64,000 nucleotides of DNA. Origin: JAGVPT01 sp963772165. GTDB lineage: Bacteria > Bacteroidota > Ignavibacteria > UBA10030 > UBA8401. A program made the translations under genes and the position numbers. The stretch is from positions 310,001 through 374,000 of the forward strand of contig CAVYWA010000012.1 of assembly GCA_963772165.1 (NCBI GenBank), read 5' to 3'. How positions within the stretch are numbered: position 1 is the stretch's first letter; the number at the start of each line of letters is the position of its first letter. The notes under the pieces were generated by a model. It was given only the letters and a program-made list of their open reading frames with translations. It was not told the DNA's origin and made no database searches. Below are positions 22,213 through 30,111 of this stretch, in pieces.

Positions 22213-22268
22213 AAAAAAATGAATTAAGTGAGTGCGTAATATTCTTTAAAAAGAATCCGTGTTACAAA

Positions 22269-22961
22269 CTATACCTGAACCACGCCGCGGTCAATTTGAA
22301 CGCCGGGGCCCATCGTGGAGGAGACTGCGATGCTCTTTACATATTGTCCTTTTGCCGTGGCGGGTTTGAGACGGCCGATCGTAGCCAGGAACGCTTTGAC
22401 GTTTTCGGCCAGTTTTTCTTTTTCAAAATTTGCCTTACCGACCGTCGCGTGAACAACGCCGGCTTTATCGACGCGGAATTCGATCTTTCCGGCCTTGACC
22501 TCTTTTACGGCGGTGGCGACATCCGCTGTTACCGTGCCGCTCTTCGGGTTTGGCATAAGTCCGCGAGGACCCAGGATTTTTCCAAGTTTACCGACCTCCA
22601 CCATCACATCCGGTGCCGCGATAATAACATCGATGTCGGCCCATCCTCCCTGAATTTTTTCAACGTATTCCTGTAAACCGGCATGGTCTGCTCCCGCAGC
22701 TTTCGCCTCTGCATCCTTCGGAGGTTTTGCCATCACAAGCACTCTAACTTCTTTTCCGATGCCGTGCGGCAGCGAGACGGTCCCGCGAATAGCCTGGTCC
22801 GCTTTCTTCGGGTCAACTCCCAAGCGAACCGCAATATCCACTGATTCGTTAAACTTTGCCGTTGCAGTCTCTTTGACGATGGCAACAGCCTCTTCTATAG
22901 AGTAGAATTTCTTTTTATCGACCTTTGTCAGGCCTGCTTTGAAGCGTTTTCCGTATTTCAT
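22269..22961 (-). CDS. rplA: 50S ribosomal protein L1
   Basis: 230 aa. L1 forms the mobile stalk at the E site. MKYGKRFKAGLTKVDKKKFY at the start, the central GKILGPRGLMPNPKSGTV signature and the C-terminal TMGPGVQID are diagnostic. ATG start with AAGGAA nearby. It lies 76 nt after rplK with a strong hairpin in the gap. Confidence 0.97.
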   Translation of the reverse strand: MKYGKRFKAGLTKVDKKKFYSIEEAVAIVKETATAKFNESVDIAVRLGVDPKKADQAIRGTVSLPHGIGKEVRVLVMAKPPKDAEAKAAGADHAGLQEYVEKIQGGWADIDVIIAAPDVMVEVGKLGKILGPRGLMPNPKSGTVTADVATAVKEVKAGKIEFRVDKAGVVHATVGKANFEKEKLAENVKAFLATIGRLKPATAKGQYVKSIAVSSTMGPGVQIDRGVVQV

Positions 22962-22991
22962 AGAATGTTCCTTCTATATAGTGGTGCAAGC

Positions 22992-23022
22992 GTCCCGTCT
23001 CCGGCGCGGCCGAAGACGGGAC
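22992..23022 (-). repeat. GC-rich hairpin between rplK and rplA
   Basis: On the minus strand GTCCCGTCTTCGGC and GCCGGAGACGGGAC pair over 14 bp (one wobble) around a 3-nt loop. No T-run follows. It shares the TCCCG core with the hairpins at 8083 and 17023. It may stabilise an mRNA end or be an inserted palindrome. Confidence 0.65.
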
Positions 23023-23037
23023 TCCCACGTGATGAAA

Positions 23038-23463
23038 TTATCCTTCTACAGTGATTCCTAAGCTCTTTGCTGTCCCTTCGACCATGCTCATGGCGGCAGC
23101 GAGATTAGCTGCGTTCAGATCCGGCATTTTCATTTCTGCGATCTCTTTCACCTGTGCACGGGTTACTTTGCCAACTTTTACACGATTTGGTTCGCCCGAA
23201 CCCTTTTCAACTTTTGCGGCCTTGATCAGCAATACCGCAGCCGGCGGAGTTTTTGTGATGAACGTGAACGATTTGTCCGAGTAGACCGTGATAATAACCG
23301 GGATGATCAGTCCCATTTTATCCTGGGTCTTTGCGTTAAACTGCTTACAAAACTCCATGATATTGACGCCCTTTTGACCGAGGGCAGGACCAACGGGGGG
23401 CGCGGGGTTAGCTTGTCCGGCCGGAATCTGCAATTTCACAAAGCCTGTAATTTTTTTTGCCAT
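23038..23463 (-). CDS. rplK: 50S ribosomal protein L11
   Basis: 141 aa. L11 forms the GTPase-associated centre with 23S rRNA. The N-terminal domain has KLQIPAGQANPAPPVGPALG and GVNIMEFCKQFNAKTQD; the C-terminal RNA-binding domain ends in GTAKSLGITVEG. It lies 30 nt after nusG. Confidence 0.97.
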   Translation of the reverse strand: MAKKITGFVKLQIPAGQANPAPPVGPALGQKGVNIMEFCKQFNAKTQDKMGLIIPVIITVYSDKSFTFITKTPPAAVLLIKAAKVEKGSGEPNRVKVGKVTRAQVKEIAEMKMPDLNAANLAAAMSMVEGTAKSLGITVEG

Positions 23464-23493
23464 ACGAAACGCTCTTTCAGAATAAATTCAAGA

Positions 23494-24042
23494 TTATTTT
23501 TCGATTTCAACCTGGCTGAAGTCAAGCTCGACAGGCGTTTTTCTTCCGAAAATACTGACCATGACTTTCAGCTTCATCCTCTCTTCGTTCACTTCTTGGA
23601 CAAACCCGGAAAAATTATTGAACGGGCCGCTGGTCACTTTCACCGGTTCTCCGATGTGGAACGGCACTTCGATCTGTTCGACGTCGCCCTTCTGTTCAAT
23701 TTTTCCTATCAGGCGCCGCACTTCATCCGGCTGCAGCGGCACCGGTTTTTCTTTCGAACCAACAAAACTCATTACGGACGGCGTATTGAGGATGATATAT
23801 TTCGTCTTCTCGTCCAACACGGCTTCGACAAGAATGTAACCGGGGAAAAAGTTTTTCGTTTTGCTCTTCTTTTTCCCGTCCTTCACTTCAAAGACTTTTT
23901 CCGACGGAACAAGGACTTTTGCAATCTTTTCCTGCAAACCCGCTTGCGCGACTTCGCTCTCAAGATACGCTTTCACCTTGTTTTCGTGTCCAGAATACGT
24001 CCGTACGACGTACCACTTTTTATCCACCGCTGTTTCTACCAT
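23494..24042 (-). CDS. nusG: transcription termination/antitermination factor NusG
   Basis: 182 aa. NusG binds the beta-prime clamp helices and couples transcription to translation or Rho. The NGN domain starts KKWYVVRTYSGHENKVKAYL and contains KKSKTKNFFPGYILVE; the C-terminal KOW domain has EPVKVTSGPFNNFSGFV. It lies 5 nt after secE. Confidence 0.97.
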   Translation of the reverse strand: MVETAVDKKWYVVRTYSGHENKVKAYLESEVAQAGLQEKIAKVLVPSEKVFEVKDGKKKSKTKNFFPGYILVEAVLDEKTKYIILNTPSVMSFVGSKEKPVPLQPDEVRRLIGKIEQKGDVEQIEVPFHIGEPVKVTSGPFNNFSGFVQEVNEERMKLKVMVSIFGRKTPVELDFSQVEIEK

Positions 24043-24047
24043 AGGGT

Positions 24048-24230
24048 TTAGAAAATTCCTTTGAGCGCCTGGCTCACAATTGTGTCAACAAGATAGACGA
24101 AGGCTGCAATAATGAGACAAACCACGAGCACAAGAACGGTCGAATCCTGAAGTTCTTCTCTCTTGGGCCACGTGACTTTGCTCATTTCTTTGTAGACATC
24201 TGTAAAAAATCCAAGTATTTTTTCTTTCAT
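24048..24230 (-). CDS. secE: preprotein translocase subunit SecE
   Basis: 60 aa, the short single-helix SecE form. FFTDVYKEMSKVTWPKREEL is the conserved amphipathic cytoplasmic helix, followed by one transmembrane segment (TVLVLVVCLIIAAFVYLVDT). SecE stabilises SecY in the inner membrane. It lies between tRNA-Trp and nusG, its usual place. Confidence 0.95.
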   Translation of the reverse strand: MKEKILGFFTDVYKEMSKVTWPKREELQDSTVLVLVVCLIIAAFVYLVDTIVSQALKGIF

Positions 24231-24276
24231 CAGTCAAGCTCGTTAGAAAATGAGTAAACCCCCTGCACAACATTCG

Positions 24277-24349
24277 CACGTGTGGAGGGACTCGAACCCC
24301 CAACCAACGGTTTTGGAGACCGCTACTCTACCAATTGAGCTACACACGT
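24277..24349 (-). tRNA. tRNA-Trp (CCA)
   Basis: A 73-nt cloverleaf on the minus strand. The acceptor stem is ACGTGTG/CACACGT with discriminator G, the D arm contains AGCTCAATTGGTAGAG, the anticodon loop CTCCAAA gives CCA, and the T loop is TTCGAGT. The CCA tail is not encoded. Placed between rpmG and secE, as in many bacteria. Confidence 0.95.
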
Positions 24350-24368
24350 AGGAAAGCAACGGATGCAA

Positions 24369-24518
24369 CTACTTTGTCTCTTTATGCGGGGTATGCTTTG
24401 CGCAAAAACGACAGTATTTTTTGTATTCAACACGACCGGTCTGCTTTTTCTTGTTCTTCGTCGTCGAATAATTTCTATTCTTGCAAACCGTGCACTCTAA
24501 CGTTATGATGTCTCTCAC
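24369..24518 (-). CDS. rpmG: 50S ribosomal protein L33
   Basis: 49 aa starting at a GTG (24516-24518) with GGAG six bases upstream. The protein reads MRDIITLECTVCKNRNYSTT and ends KKYCRFCAKHTPHKETK. Two Cys pairs (CTVC and CRFC) mark the zinc-binding form. L33 is a large-subunit protein near the E site. It sits between tRNA-Thr(GGT) and tRNA-Trp, where other bacteria have a second tuf. Confidence 0.93.
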   Translation of the reverse strand: MRDIITLECTVCKNRNYSTTKNKKKQTGRVEYKKYCRFCAKHTPHKETK

Positions 24519-24567
24519 CGTATGCTCCGTGCTATTAACTTTTCGGGTTCAAATTTTTTGACAGTTT

Positions 24568-24602
24568 CGAGCTTGCGATCCCGCCAATTGGCGGGATGAC
24601 CT
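24568..24602 (-). pseudogene. tRNA-Thr 3' remnant with palindrome in place of the T arm
   Basis: Positions 24568-24577 repeat the 3' acceptor end of the neighbouring tRNA-Thr (CGCAAGCTCG on the minus strand), and 24598-24602 repeat its variable-loop side. Between them the 17-nt T arm is replaced by the perfect 20-bp palindrome ATCCCGCCAATTGGCGGGAT (24578-24597). Only this 3' part of the tRNA is present, so it is not a working gene. A third partial copy of the same junction starts at 24719. Confidence 0.6.
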
Positions 24603-24626
24603 TTTTCAAATGTCTTATTGTCATCG

Positions 24627-24699
<73 letters not shown>

Positions 24700-24718
24700 G
24701 ACCGTTTCAACTTTTTTT

Positions 24719-24758
24719 AGCTTGCGGTCCCGCCTTCACCGCGCGCAAGCGAGACCAT
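24719..24758 (-). repeat. third partial copy of the tRNA-Thr end fused to the GC palindrome
   Basis: AGCTTGCGGTCCCGCC (24719-24734, plus strand) matches AGCTTGCGATCCCGCC at 24570-24585 in 15 of 16 positions. Downstream the sequence forms a GGTC/GACC-closed GC hairpin rather than the perfect palindrome. It looks like a further decayed duplicate of the tRNA-palindrome junction. Confidence 0.45.
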
Positions 24759-24795
24759 CATCATGGTAAACATCCCCCACGCAAAACTCATTCTG

Positions 24796-24868
24796 AGCGG
24801 GAGACGGGACTCGAACCCGCGACCAACAGCTTGGAAGGCTGTGACTCTACCAACTGAGTTACTCCCGC
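24796..24868 (-). tRNA. tRNA-Gly (TCC)
   Basis: 73 nt on the minus strand. Acceptor stem GCGGGAG/CTCCCGC with discriminator T, anticodon stem ACAGC/GCTGT with loop CTTCCAA giving TCC, T loop TTCGAGT. No encoded CCA. A damaged copy lies just upstream in the transcript, at 24893-24950. Confidence 0.94.
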
Positions 24869-24892
24869 ATTGATTTCCTGTCTTCTCAATCG

Positions 24893-24950
24893 TCGAACCC
24901 GCGACCAATCCCGCCCTGCGGGATGACTCTACCAACTGAGTTACTCCCGC
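24893..24950 (-). pseudogene. tRNA-Gly pseudogene with anticodon arm replaced by a palindrome
   Basis: The minus strand repeats the tRNA-Gly acceptor 5' strand and D arm (GCGGGAGTAACTCAGTTGGT and on) and the variable loop to mid-T-loop exactly. The 17-nt anticodon arm of the real gene is replaced by another 17-nt hairpin, ATCCCGC-AGG-GCGGGAT. The 3' half of the T arm and the acceptor 3' strand are missing. It therefore cannot be a working tRNA. Confidence 0.8.
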
Positions 24951-25016
24951 CAACTCACGAACTCGAAAAATTTTTTCTTCAATCTCTCGACCAGCCTATC
25001 TGCACTCGTAGGTTGG

Positions 25017-25099
25017 TGGGTAGGGAAGGATTCGAACCTCCGAAGGCGTGAGCCGTCAGATTTACAGTCTGATGCGTTTAACCACTTCGCTACCTACCC
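25017..25099 (-). tRNA. tRNA-Tyr (GTA)
   Basis: 83 nt on the minus strand with the long variable arm expected for bacterial tRNA-Tyr. Acceptor stem GGGTAGG/CCTACCC, discriminator A, anticodon loop CTGTAAA giving GTA, T loop TTCGAAT. No encoded CCA. Second gene of the tRNA transcript. Confidence 0.94.
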
Positions 25100-25112
25100 T
25101 CGGTACCCGGTG

Positions 25113-25185
25113 AGCTGGCGATGGGATTCGAACCCGCGACCTGCTGATTACAAATCAGCTGCTCTACCAACTGAGCTACGCCAGC
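25113..25185 (-). tRNA. tRNA-Thr (TGT)
   Basis: 73 nt on the minus strand. Acceptor stem GCTGGCG/CGCCAGC, discriminator T, anticodon stem GCTGA/TCAGC with loop TTTGTAA giving TGT, T loop TTCGAAT. First gene after the promoter at 25311-25338. Confidence 0.94.
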
Positions 25186-25310
25186 AAATTTTCACAAGGA
25201 TCTGCTAAATGAATTAAGCGGGAAAAGATGAAACAGCGGTGAAAAGTCGTCTTATGAATGCCCAATTCTAAAAGGTGTTGAGCCCTTTTGCTTTGCCGGT
25301 AGAGTTACAC

Positions 25311-25338
25311 AATATAAGAGATTTTGCAATAAAGTCAA
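25311..25338 (-). promoter_or_regulatory. promoter of the tRNA-secE-nusG cluster
   Basis: On the minus strand TTGACT (25333-25338) and TATATT (25311-25316) are 16 nt apart, nearly the same hexamers as the rpsL promoter. Transcription would start near 25304, about 120 nt before tRNA-Thr(TGT), and could run into the ribosomal genes. Confidence 0.7.
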
Positions 25339-25493
25339 CAATTTTTCCTCATGTTTTTCTTTTTGGGGGTAATTTTATCCAATTTCAGCCATTTGGAGGG
25401 GCCACCCGGGCACCCTATGCACCATTATGCATGAATATCCCTGAGAAAGTGGGGTGTTTACATGCAACCGGAATTTAGAAACAAAAAAAATGC

Positions 25494-25771
25494 TTGCGTC
25501 TAAAATAAAAACAACCTATTTTTATGGCGCAAACAACAGTAGACCGTTTTTTGCGCTTGTAATGCCTTCCGGGGTCACTCGGAGTATTGTTTTGCTGAAC
25601 AGGTCTTTCAAAAGAACCTCCCCGGTCTATGACAAGATCGGCAAACAAATAGAATCGCAGAGTAGGCAAAATTTGTGCGAGTAAGTGTTTGCAGTCTCTG
25701 CGATTTTGCGTTATAGAGGCAACAAAACCCGGTCGTACGCTTGTCCGAAAGTATTTCGGACAGGTTTTTTT
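25494..25771 (+). ncRNA. candidate structured RNA or leader upstream of the cold-shock gene
   Basis: A possible Bacteroidota-type promoter (TTG at 25494, 20 nt, TATTTTTA at 25517) would start RNA near 25531. A perfect 10-bp stem, AATCGCAGAG (25653-25662) with CTCTGCGATT (25696-25705), is extended inside by GCAAA/TTTGC. An 11-bp hairpin at 25740-25764 followed by seven Ts (25765-25771) is a strong intrinsic terminator, only 30 nt before the csp ATG. It could be a separate small RNA or an attenuated csp leader. It matches no RNA family I recognise. Confidence 0.45.
25740..25771 (+). terminator. intrinsic terminator just upstream of csp
   Basis: CTTGTCCGAAA and TTTCGGACAGG pair over 11 bp around a GTA loop and are followed by TTTTTTT. 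The stem ends 29 nt before the cold-shock ATG, so it would act as an attenuator for csp unless csp has its own promoter inside it. Confidence 0.75.
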
Positions 25772-25800
25772 GAAAAATCTTTACAGAAAGGAATTGTTCC

Positions 25801-26001
25801 ATGGAGAAGGGAACAGTGAAGTGGTTCAATAGTGCAAAAGGCTTCGGATTTATCCAGCGTGAATCAGGCGAAGATGTGTTTGTGCACTATAAAGCAATCA
25901 TCGGCGAAGGCTATAAAACACTGAACGAAGGAGACAAAGTTCAGTTCGACGTCGAGAAAGGACCGAAGGGCTTACAGGCAGCCAATGTTACTAAGGTTTA
26001 A
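25801..26001 (+). CDS. cold-shock domain protein (CspA family)
   Basis: 66 aa, one cold-shock domain. RNP1 is KGFGFIQ and RNP2 is VFVHY, the two motifs that bind single-stranded RNA or DNA. The start MEKGTVKWFNSAKGFGFI is typical, and AGAAAGGA lies upstream of the ATG. Such proteins act as RNA chaperones. A terminator-like hairpin sits directly upstream and another directly downstream. Confidence 0.96.
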   Translation: MEKGTVKWFNSAKGFGFIQRESGEDVFVHYKAIIGEGYKTLNEGDKVQFDVEKGPKGLQAANVTKV

Positions 26002-26342
26002 CGTTTGCTACCAATTTGTTCAAAAAACCCTGTTTGAAAGAACAGGGTTTTTTGTTTATAGCACCCGGCCGATTGTTATCCTTTCCGCTTTGAAACTCCC
26101 GCCTCTTCCACCCCGCAACTCCTCCGCAAGCGGATTATTGAAATTCGCTTCAAATAGTTCTACCTTTAAAGCATAGGTGTGTTTCGTTCTACTTCTGTTT
26201 CAATTCACGCAACGTCTCACAAGGTGAACCGAGCATACAACGTTATTTGACGCACACGGGGCATGAAAAGTTTAGCGGTATCGAAAAACAATTCACAGCG
26301 TGAATGATCCTGAAGGTCATCGATGTCATCTGGAGGAGGTCT
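26002..26342 (+). other. intergenic region after csp
   Basis: No gene is seen. It begins with the csp terminator (26022-26053); the rest shows no supported feature up to the GGAGGAGG site before the next gene. Confidence 0.6.
26022..26053 (+). terminator. intrinsic terminator of csp
   Basis: AAAAAACCCTGTT and AACAGGGTTTTTT pair around TGAAAG, with the 3' arm ending in a T-run. It lies 20 nt after the csp stop codon. Confidence 0.9.
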
Positions 26343-26825
26343 ATGGAAATCAAGGTCATTAAAATAGAAAAGCCTGAAGCGACTAATTTCATTTTAGGCC
26401 AATCGCATTTTATAAAAACCGTCGAAGATATTCATGAAGCCATCGTTCAAACCAATTCGCAAATAAAATTCGGCGTCGGATTTTGTGAGTCGTCCGGGCC
26501 GGCTCTTGTTCGATGGTCGGGCAACGATCCGGCGCTTATCGAGCTCGCGCAGAAAAATGCAATGACGCTTGCGTGCGGACATTGCTTTATTCTCTTTATG
26601 GAGAATGGATTTCCCGTAAACATTCTCAACATCGTCAAGAACATTCCTGAAGTTTGCAACATCTATTGCGCAACGGCAAATCATGTCGAAGTGATCGTTG
26701 CCGAATCAGATCAAGGCCGCGGCATCATGGGCATTATCGATGGCGTAAGGACAAAAGGAATCGAAACCGAAGCAGACATCAAAGGAAGAAAAGAATTCCT
26801 GCGGAAAATTGGATACAAACTATAA
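26343..26825 (+). CDS. adenosine-specific kinase family protein
   Basis: 160 aa, a full-length match by recall to the small adenosine-specific kinase family (Adenosine_kin). Typical segments are NFILGQSHFIKTVEDIHEA, CESSGPALVRWSGND, NIYCATANHVEVIVAES and the C-terminal KGRKEFLRKIGYKL. The substrate claim comes only from the family name. The ATG at 26343 follows GGAGGAGG; a further upstream ATG in frame (26304) has no such site. It precedes the hut cluster but shows no link to histidine metabolism. Confidence 0.8.
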   Translation: MEIKVIKIEKPEATNFILGQSHFIKTVEDIHEAIVQTNSQIKFGVGFCESSGPALVRWSGNDPALIELAQKNAMTLACGHCFILFMENGFPVNILNIVKNIPEVCNIYCATANHVEVIVAESDQGRGIMGIIDGVRTKGIETEADIKGRKEFLRKIGYKL

Positions 26826-26850
26826 TTTGAGACATCTGACAAATTGTTTT

Positions 26851-26917
26851 TCACGCAAAGTCGCGACAAAATAATCCAAAGAACAAACTCCTCGGGCCTA
26901 TGCGTCTTTGCGCGAAC
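26851..26917. repeat. AAG-GACGCAAAG family inverted-repeat element
   Basis: One arm reads TCACGCAAAGTCGCGAC (26851-26867) and the other TGCGTCTTTGCGCGAAC (26901-26917), an imperfect inverted pair about 67 bp across. The same words flank the GxxExxY gene at 31845-32293. It fills the gap between the kinase-family gene and hutU. Confidence 0.6.
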
Positions 26918-26961
26918 CATACGTTCTGAATTATTCAGAAGCCTCAATCCATAAATGTTTG

Positions 26962-28656
26962 ATGATGAAAATACTTCAACAATCTGACCCACGGCGTACG
27001 ATCACTGCGCCGCGGGGATTACAGCGTTCCTGCAAAGGATGGATTCAAGAAGCCGCCCTCCGTATGCTGATGAATAACCTCGACCCCGCCGTTGCTGAGA
27101 AACCGCATGAGTTGATCGTCTACGGCGGAACGGGAAAGGCTGCCCGCAACTGGGAATGCTTTGATGCGATTGTCAAAAGCTTAAGGGATCTCGAGAACGA
27201 CGAAACGCTGTTGGTCCAATCGGGAAAGCCGGTCGGAGTTTTCCGCACACATGAAAATGCACCCCGCGTGCTTATCTCGAACGCAATGCTCGTCCCGAAA
27301 TGGGCGACATGGGATGAATTCCGCAGGCTCGAAGGACTCGGCCTAACGATGTACGGGCAGATGACCGCCGGCAGCTGGATCTACATCGGCACACAGGGAA
27401 TTTTGCAGGGGACGTACGAAACGTTCGCCGCGTGTGCTGCAAAGCATTTTGGGGGAACGCTTGCGGGCCGATTCCTGCTCACCGCAGGACTCGGCGGAAT
27501 GGGAGGGGCACAGCCGCTTGCCGCAACGCTGAACGGTGCCGCATGTCTTGTTGTGGAAGTCGATCGTGGTCGAATTGAAAAACGGCTCCAGACAAATTAC
27601 CTGGACAGAATGACGGAGGACGTCGACGAAGCGCTCTCTCTTATCCGCGAAGCGAAAACAAAAAAACAGCCGCTCTCTGTGGGCCTTTTGGGAAACGCTG
27701 CCGACATCATTCCAAAAATCGCAAAAGGAAAATTTGTTCCCGACATTGTCACCGATCAAACATCCGCCCATGATACGTTGAACGGCTATGTTCCCGCGGG
27801 CCTTTCATACAAAAGAGCATTAGACCTTCGAAAGAAAAATCCAAAAAAATATGCAGAGCTCGCCCAGGCTTCGATTGCAGAGCATGTGCAGGCAATGCTC
27901 AAGCTTTTGAAAAAAGGCGCCGTTGTTTTCGACTACGGAAATAATATCCGCGGCGAAGCGTTGGCACACGGTGTGAAGAAAGCGTTCGACATCCCGGGAT
28001 TCGTACCGGAGTACATTCGTCCGTTGTTTTGCGACGGCAAGGGCCCGTTCAGATGGGCGGCATTGTCGGGAAATCCCGAGGATATCTACCGAACCGACCG
28101 CGCTGTGATGGAAACCTTCCCCCACAATACGCCGCTGTGCAACTGGATCGAGAAAGCTCAGAAGCGAATTTCGTTTCAGGGATTGCCGGCGCGAATTTGC
28201 TGGCTCGGCTACGGTGAACGGGCTGTGATGGGAAAAATTTTTAACGACCTCGTAGCACGTGGAGAACTCAGTGCACCGATTGTTATCGGCCGCGACCATC
28301 TGGACTGCGGGTCGGTCGCTTCGCCGAATCGCGAAACGGAAAAAATGAAAGACGGCAGCGATGCGATCGCGGATTGGCCGATTCTTAACGCCCTCTTAAA
28401 CGCCGTCGGCGGTGCAAGCTGGGTCAGCGTGCACCATGGCGGCGGAGTCGGCATCGGAAATTCAATCCATGCCGGAATGGTGGTCGTTGCCGATGGAACC
28501 AGGGAAGCTGAAACGCGATTACAGCGAGTGTTGACATACGACCCGGGAATGGGAATTCTCCGCCATGCGGATGCGGGTTATACGGAAGCAATTGAAAACG
28601 CAAAGAAATGGAACGTGAAAATCCCGATGCGCTCAGGAGAGAATCTCAAACGATGA
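26962..28656 (+). CDS. hutU: urocanate hydratase
   Basis: 564 aa, usual length. It converts urocanate to imidazolonepropionate, step two of histidine degradation, using tightly bound NAD+. APRGLQRSCKGWIQEAALRM opens the conserved part, YGGTGKAARNWECFD follows, and GLGGMGGAQPLA is the glycine-rich NAD site. The frame opens at 26908; the ATG at 26962 is chosen because homologues start here, though no Shine-Dalgarno is visible and the next codon is also ATG. The stop overlaps the next ATG by 4 nt. Confidence 0.95.
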   Translation: MMKILQQSDPRRTITAPRGLQRSCKGWIQEAALRMLMNNLDPAVAEKPHELIVYGGTGKAARNWECFDAIVKSLRDLENDETLLVQSGKPVGVFRTHENAPRVLISNAMLVPKWATWDEFRRLEGLGLTMYGQMTAGSWIYIGTQGILQGTYETFAACAAKHFGGTLAGRFLLTAGLGGMGGAQPLAATLNGAACLVVEVDRGRIEKRLQTNYLDRMTEDVDEALSLIREAKTKKQPLSVGLLGNAADIIPKIAKGKFVPDIVTDQTSAHDTLNGYVPAGLSYKRALDLRKKNPKKYAELAQASIAEHVQAMLKLLKKGAVVFDYGNNIRGEALAHGVKKAFDIPGFVPEYIRPLFCDGKGPFRWAALSGNPEDIYRTDRAVMETFPHNTPLCNWIEKAQKRISFQGLPARICWLGYGERAVMGKIFNDLVARGELSAPIVIGRDHLDCGSVASPNRETEKMKDGSDAIADWPILNALLNAVGGASWVSVHHGGGVGIGNSIHAGMVVVADGTREAETRLQRVLTYDPGMGILRHADAGYTEAIENAKKWNVKIPMRSGENLKR

Positions 28657-28841
28657 CGATAGGGTTATGCGAGACGTGTTGCTTTCATACGCTCATCACC
28701 AATAAACAAAAAAGCACGTTTCATTTATGCGAGAAAAGTAAAACGGATTCTTCGTTTAGTAAATACCCGCGCTTGCCGGTCTTGAATTGTAGGGGATATC
28801 AATCCACGAAGGACACAAAGGGGCACGAAGTAAGAACTTAG
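28653..28841 (+). CDS. small Cys-rich protein coupled to hutU
   Basis: 62 aa beginning MTIGLCETCCFHTLITNKQK. Cys spacing CxxC...LC...C with DSSFSKYPRLPVLNCRGY resembles a family of tiny proteins of the pattern CxxCxH...F.LC...D..F.KYP..PV..C.GY, which may bind a metal; no function is known to me. Its ATG overlaps the hutU stop (ATGA), so it is probably co-translated. The last about 12 residues (STKDTKGHEVRT) are encoded by the repeat element at 28803, so the original stop was probably lost when that repeat arrived. Confidence 0.7.
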   Translation: MTIGLCETCCFHTLITNKQKSTFHLCEKSKTDSSFSKYPRLPVLNCRGYQSTKDTKGHEVRT

Positions 28842-28863
28842 TGTGCCTTCGTGTTCTTCATGG
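28803..28863. repeat. CACGAAGGACACAAAGG inverted-repeat element
   Basis: Arms CCACGAAGGACACAAAGG (from 28804) and GTGCCTTCGTGTTCTTCATGG (28843-28863) form an imperfect inverted pair. It forms the 3' end of the small Cys-protein gene and ends 10 bp before the hutI ATG. Confidence 0.6.
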
Positions 28864-28872
28864 AAATTAAAC

Positions 28873-30111
28873 ATGAACATTCTCATCAAAAATATTCGTC
28901 AGCTTGTTACGGTTGCCTCCGACGGTAAGCCGTTTAAAGCCGGAAAAGAAATGCGCGAACTGAACGTCATTGAGAACGCGGCTGTGCTCGTCGAAAATGG
29001 AATTATTCAGCGCATCGGACCGACAAATGAATTGTCGGCTTCGTCCGACATTGACGTCCTCGATGCATCCAATCGTGTTGCTTTGCCGGGATTTGTCGAT
29101 TCGCATACGCACGCCGTGTTTGCCGGAAGCCGTGAAAATGAATTTGTGATGCGCGCAGAAGGAAAATCGTACGAGGAGATCGGCAACGCGGGCGGAGGAA
29201 TTCTTTCAACGATGAATGCTACGCGGGGAGCGACAAAAAAAGAACTCCTCAGGTCAGCGGGACGCCGGCTGAACGAAATGATGAAACTCGGAACCACAAC
29301 GGTCGAAATAAAAAGCGGCTACGGTCTCAACGCCGAATCGGAAACAAAACTCCTCGACGTCATCCACGACCTCCGCAGGGATCATTACATGACGGTCATC
29401 CCGACTTTTCTCGGCGCGCACGCCTTGCCCCCCGAGTTCGCCGGGGACAGAAACGGCTACGTTGAACTCATCACGAACAGAATGTTGCCGTACATCGGTG
29501 GACGGCAGCTTGCGATCTTTTGCGATGTCTTCTGCGACGAGGGATATTTCGACCTTCATCAGACGGAACAGATCCTGCTTGAAGCAAAGAGGTATGGACT
29601 CATCCCGAAACTCCACGCCGACCAACTGTGCGCGATAGGCGGAACGGAACTTGGAGTCCAGCTCAACGCAGTTTCGGTTGACCACCTCGAACATCTCACG
29701 CCGAGCGGCCTCGATGCCTTGAAACGATCATCGACAATAGCGACGGTCCTTCCCGGAGCCTCGTTTTTCTTGAACCATCCGTATGCCCCGGCCCGCTCTA
29801 TGATCGACGCAAATATCCCGCTGGCAATTGCCACAGATTTCAATCCAGGTTCATCAATGTCATTTTCAATGCCGATGATGATGACCATCGCATGCACACA
29901 GATGAAGATGACGCCGGAAGAAACAATCTCCGCCTGCACGCTGAACGGAGCGGCGGCCCTTGGACTATCGCACGAAACGGGCAGTATCGAGGTCGGTAAA
30001 CAGGGAGATATCATATTGTACGATGTTCCAAATTACACCTACATTCCGTATCATTATGGTGTAAATCTTGTCTGGAAAATAATTAAGAACGGTACCGTGC
30101 TTGAGTTCTAA
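28873..30111 (+). CDS. hutI: imidazolonepropionase
   Basis: 412 aa amidohydrolase that opens imidazolonepropionate to formiminoglutamate, step three of histidine degradation. The metal site starts with DSHTHAVFAGSRENEF; KLHADQLCAIGGTELG and SVDHLEHLT carry further His ligands, and ATDFNPGSSM the late Asp. The start at 28873 (MNILIKNIRQLVTV) matches homologues; the frame is open to 28843. Its 3' end overlaps the DUF429 gene by 11 nt. Confidence 0.95.
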   Translation: MNILIKNIRQLVTVASDGKPFKAGKEMRELNVIENAAVLVENGIIQRIGPTNELSASSDIDVLDASNRVALPGFVDSHTHAVFAGSRENEFVMRAEGKSYEEIGNAGGGILSTMNATRGATKKELLRSAGRRLNEMMKLGTTTVEIKSGYGLNAESETKLLDVIHDLRRDHYMTVIPTFLGAHALPPEFAGDRNGYVELITNRMLPYIGGRQLAIFCDVFCDEGYFDLHQTEQILLEAKRYGLIPKLHADQLCAIGGTELGVQLNAVSVDHLEHLTPSGLDALKRSSTIATVLPGASFFLNHPYAPARSMIDANIPLAIATDFNPGSSMSFSMPMMMTIACTQMKMTPEETISACTLNGAAALGLSHETGSIEVGKQGDIILYDVPNYTYIPYHYGVNLVWKIIKNGTVLEF

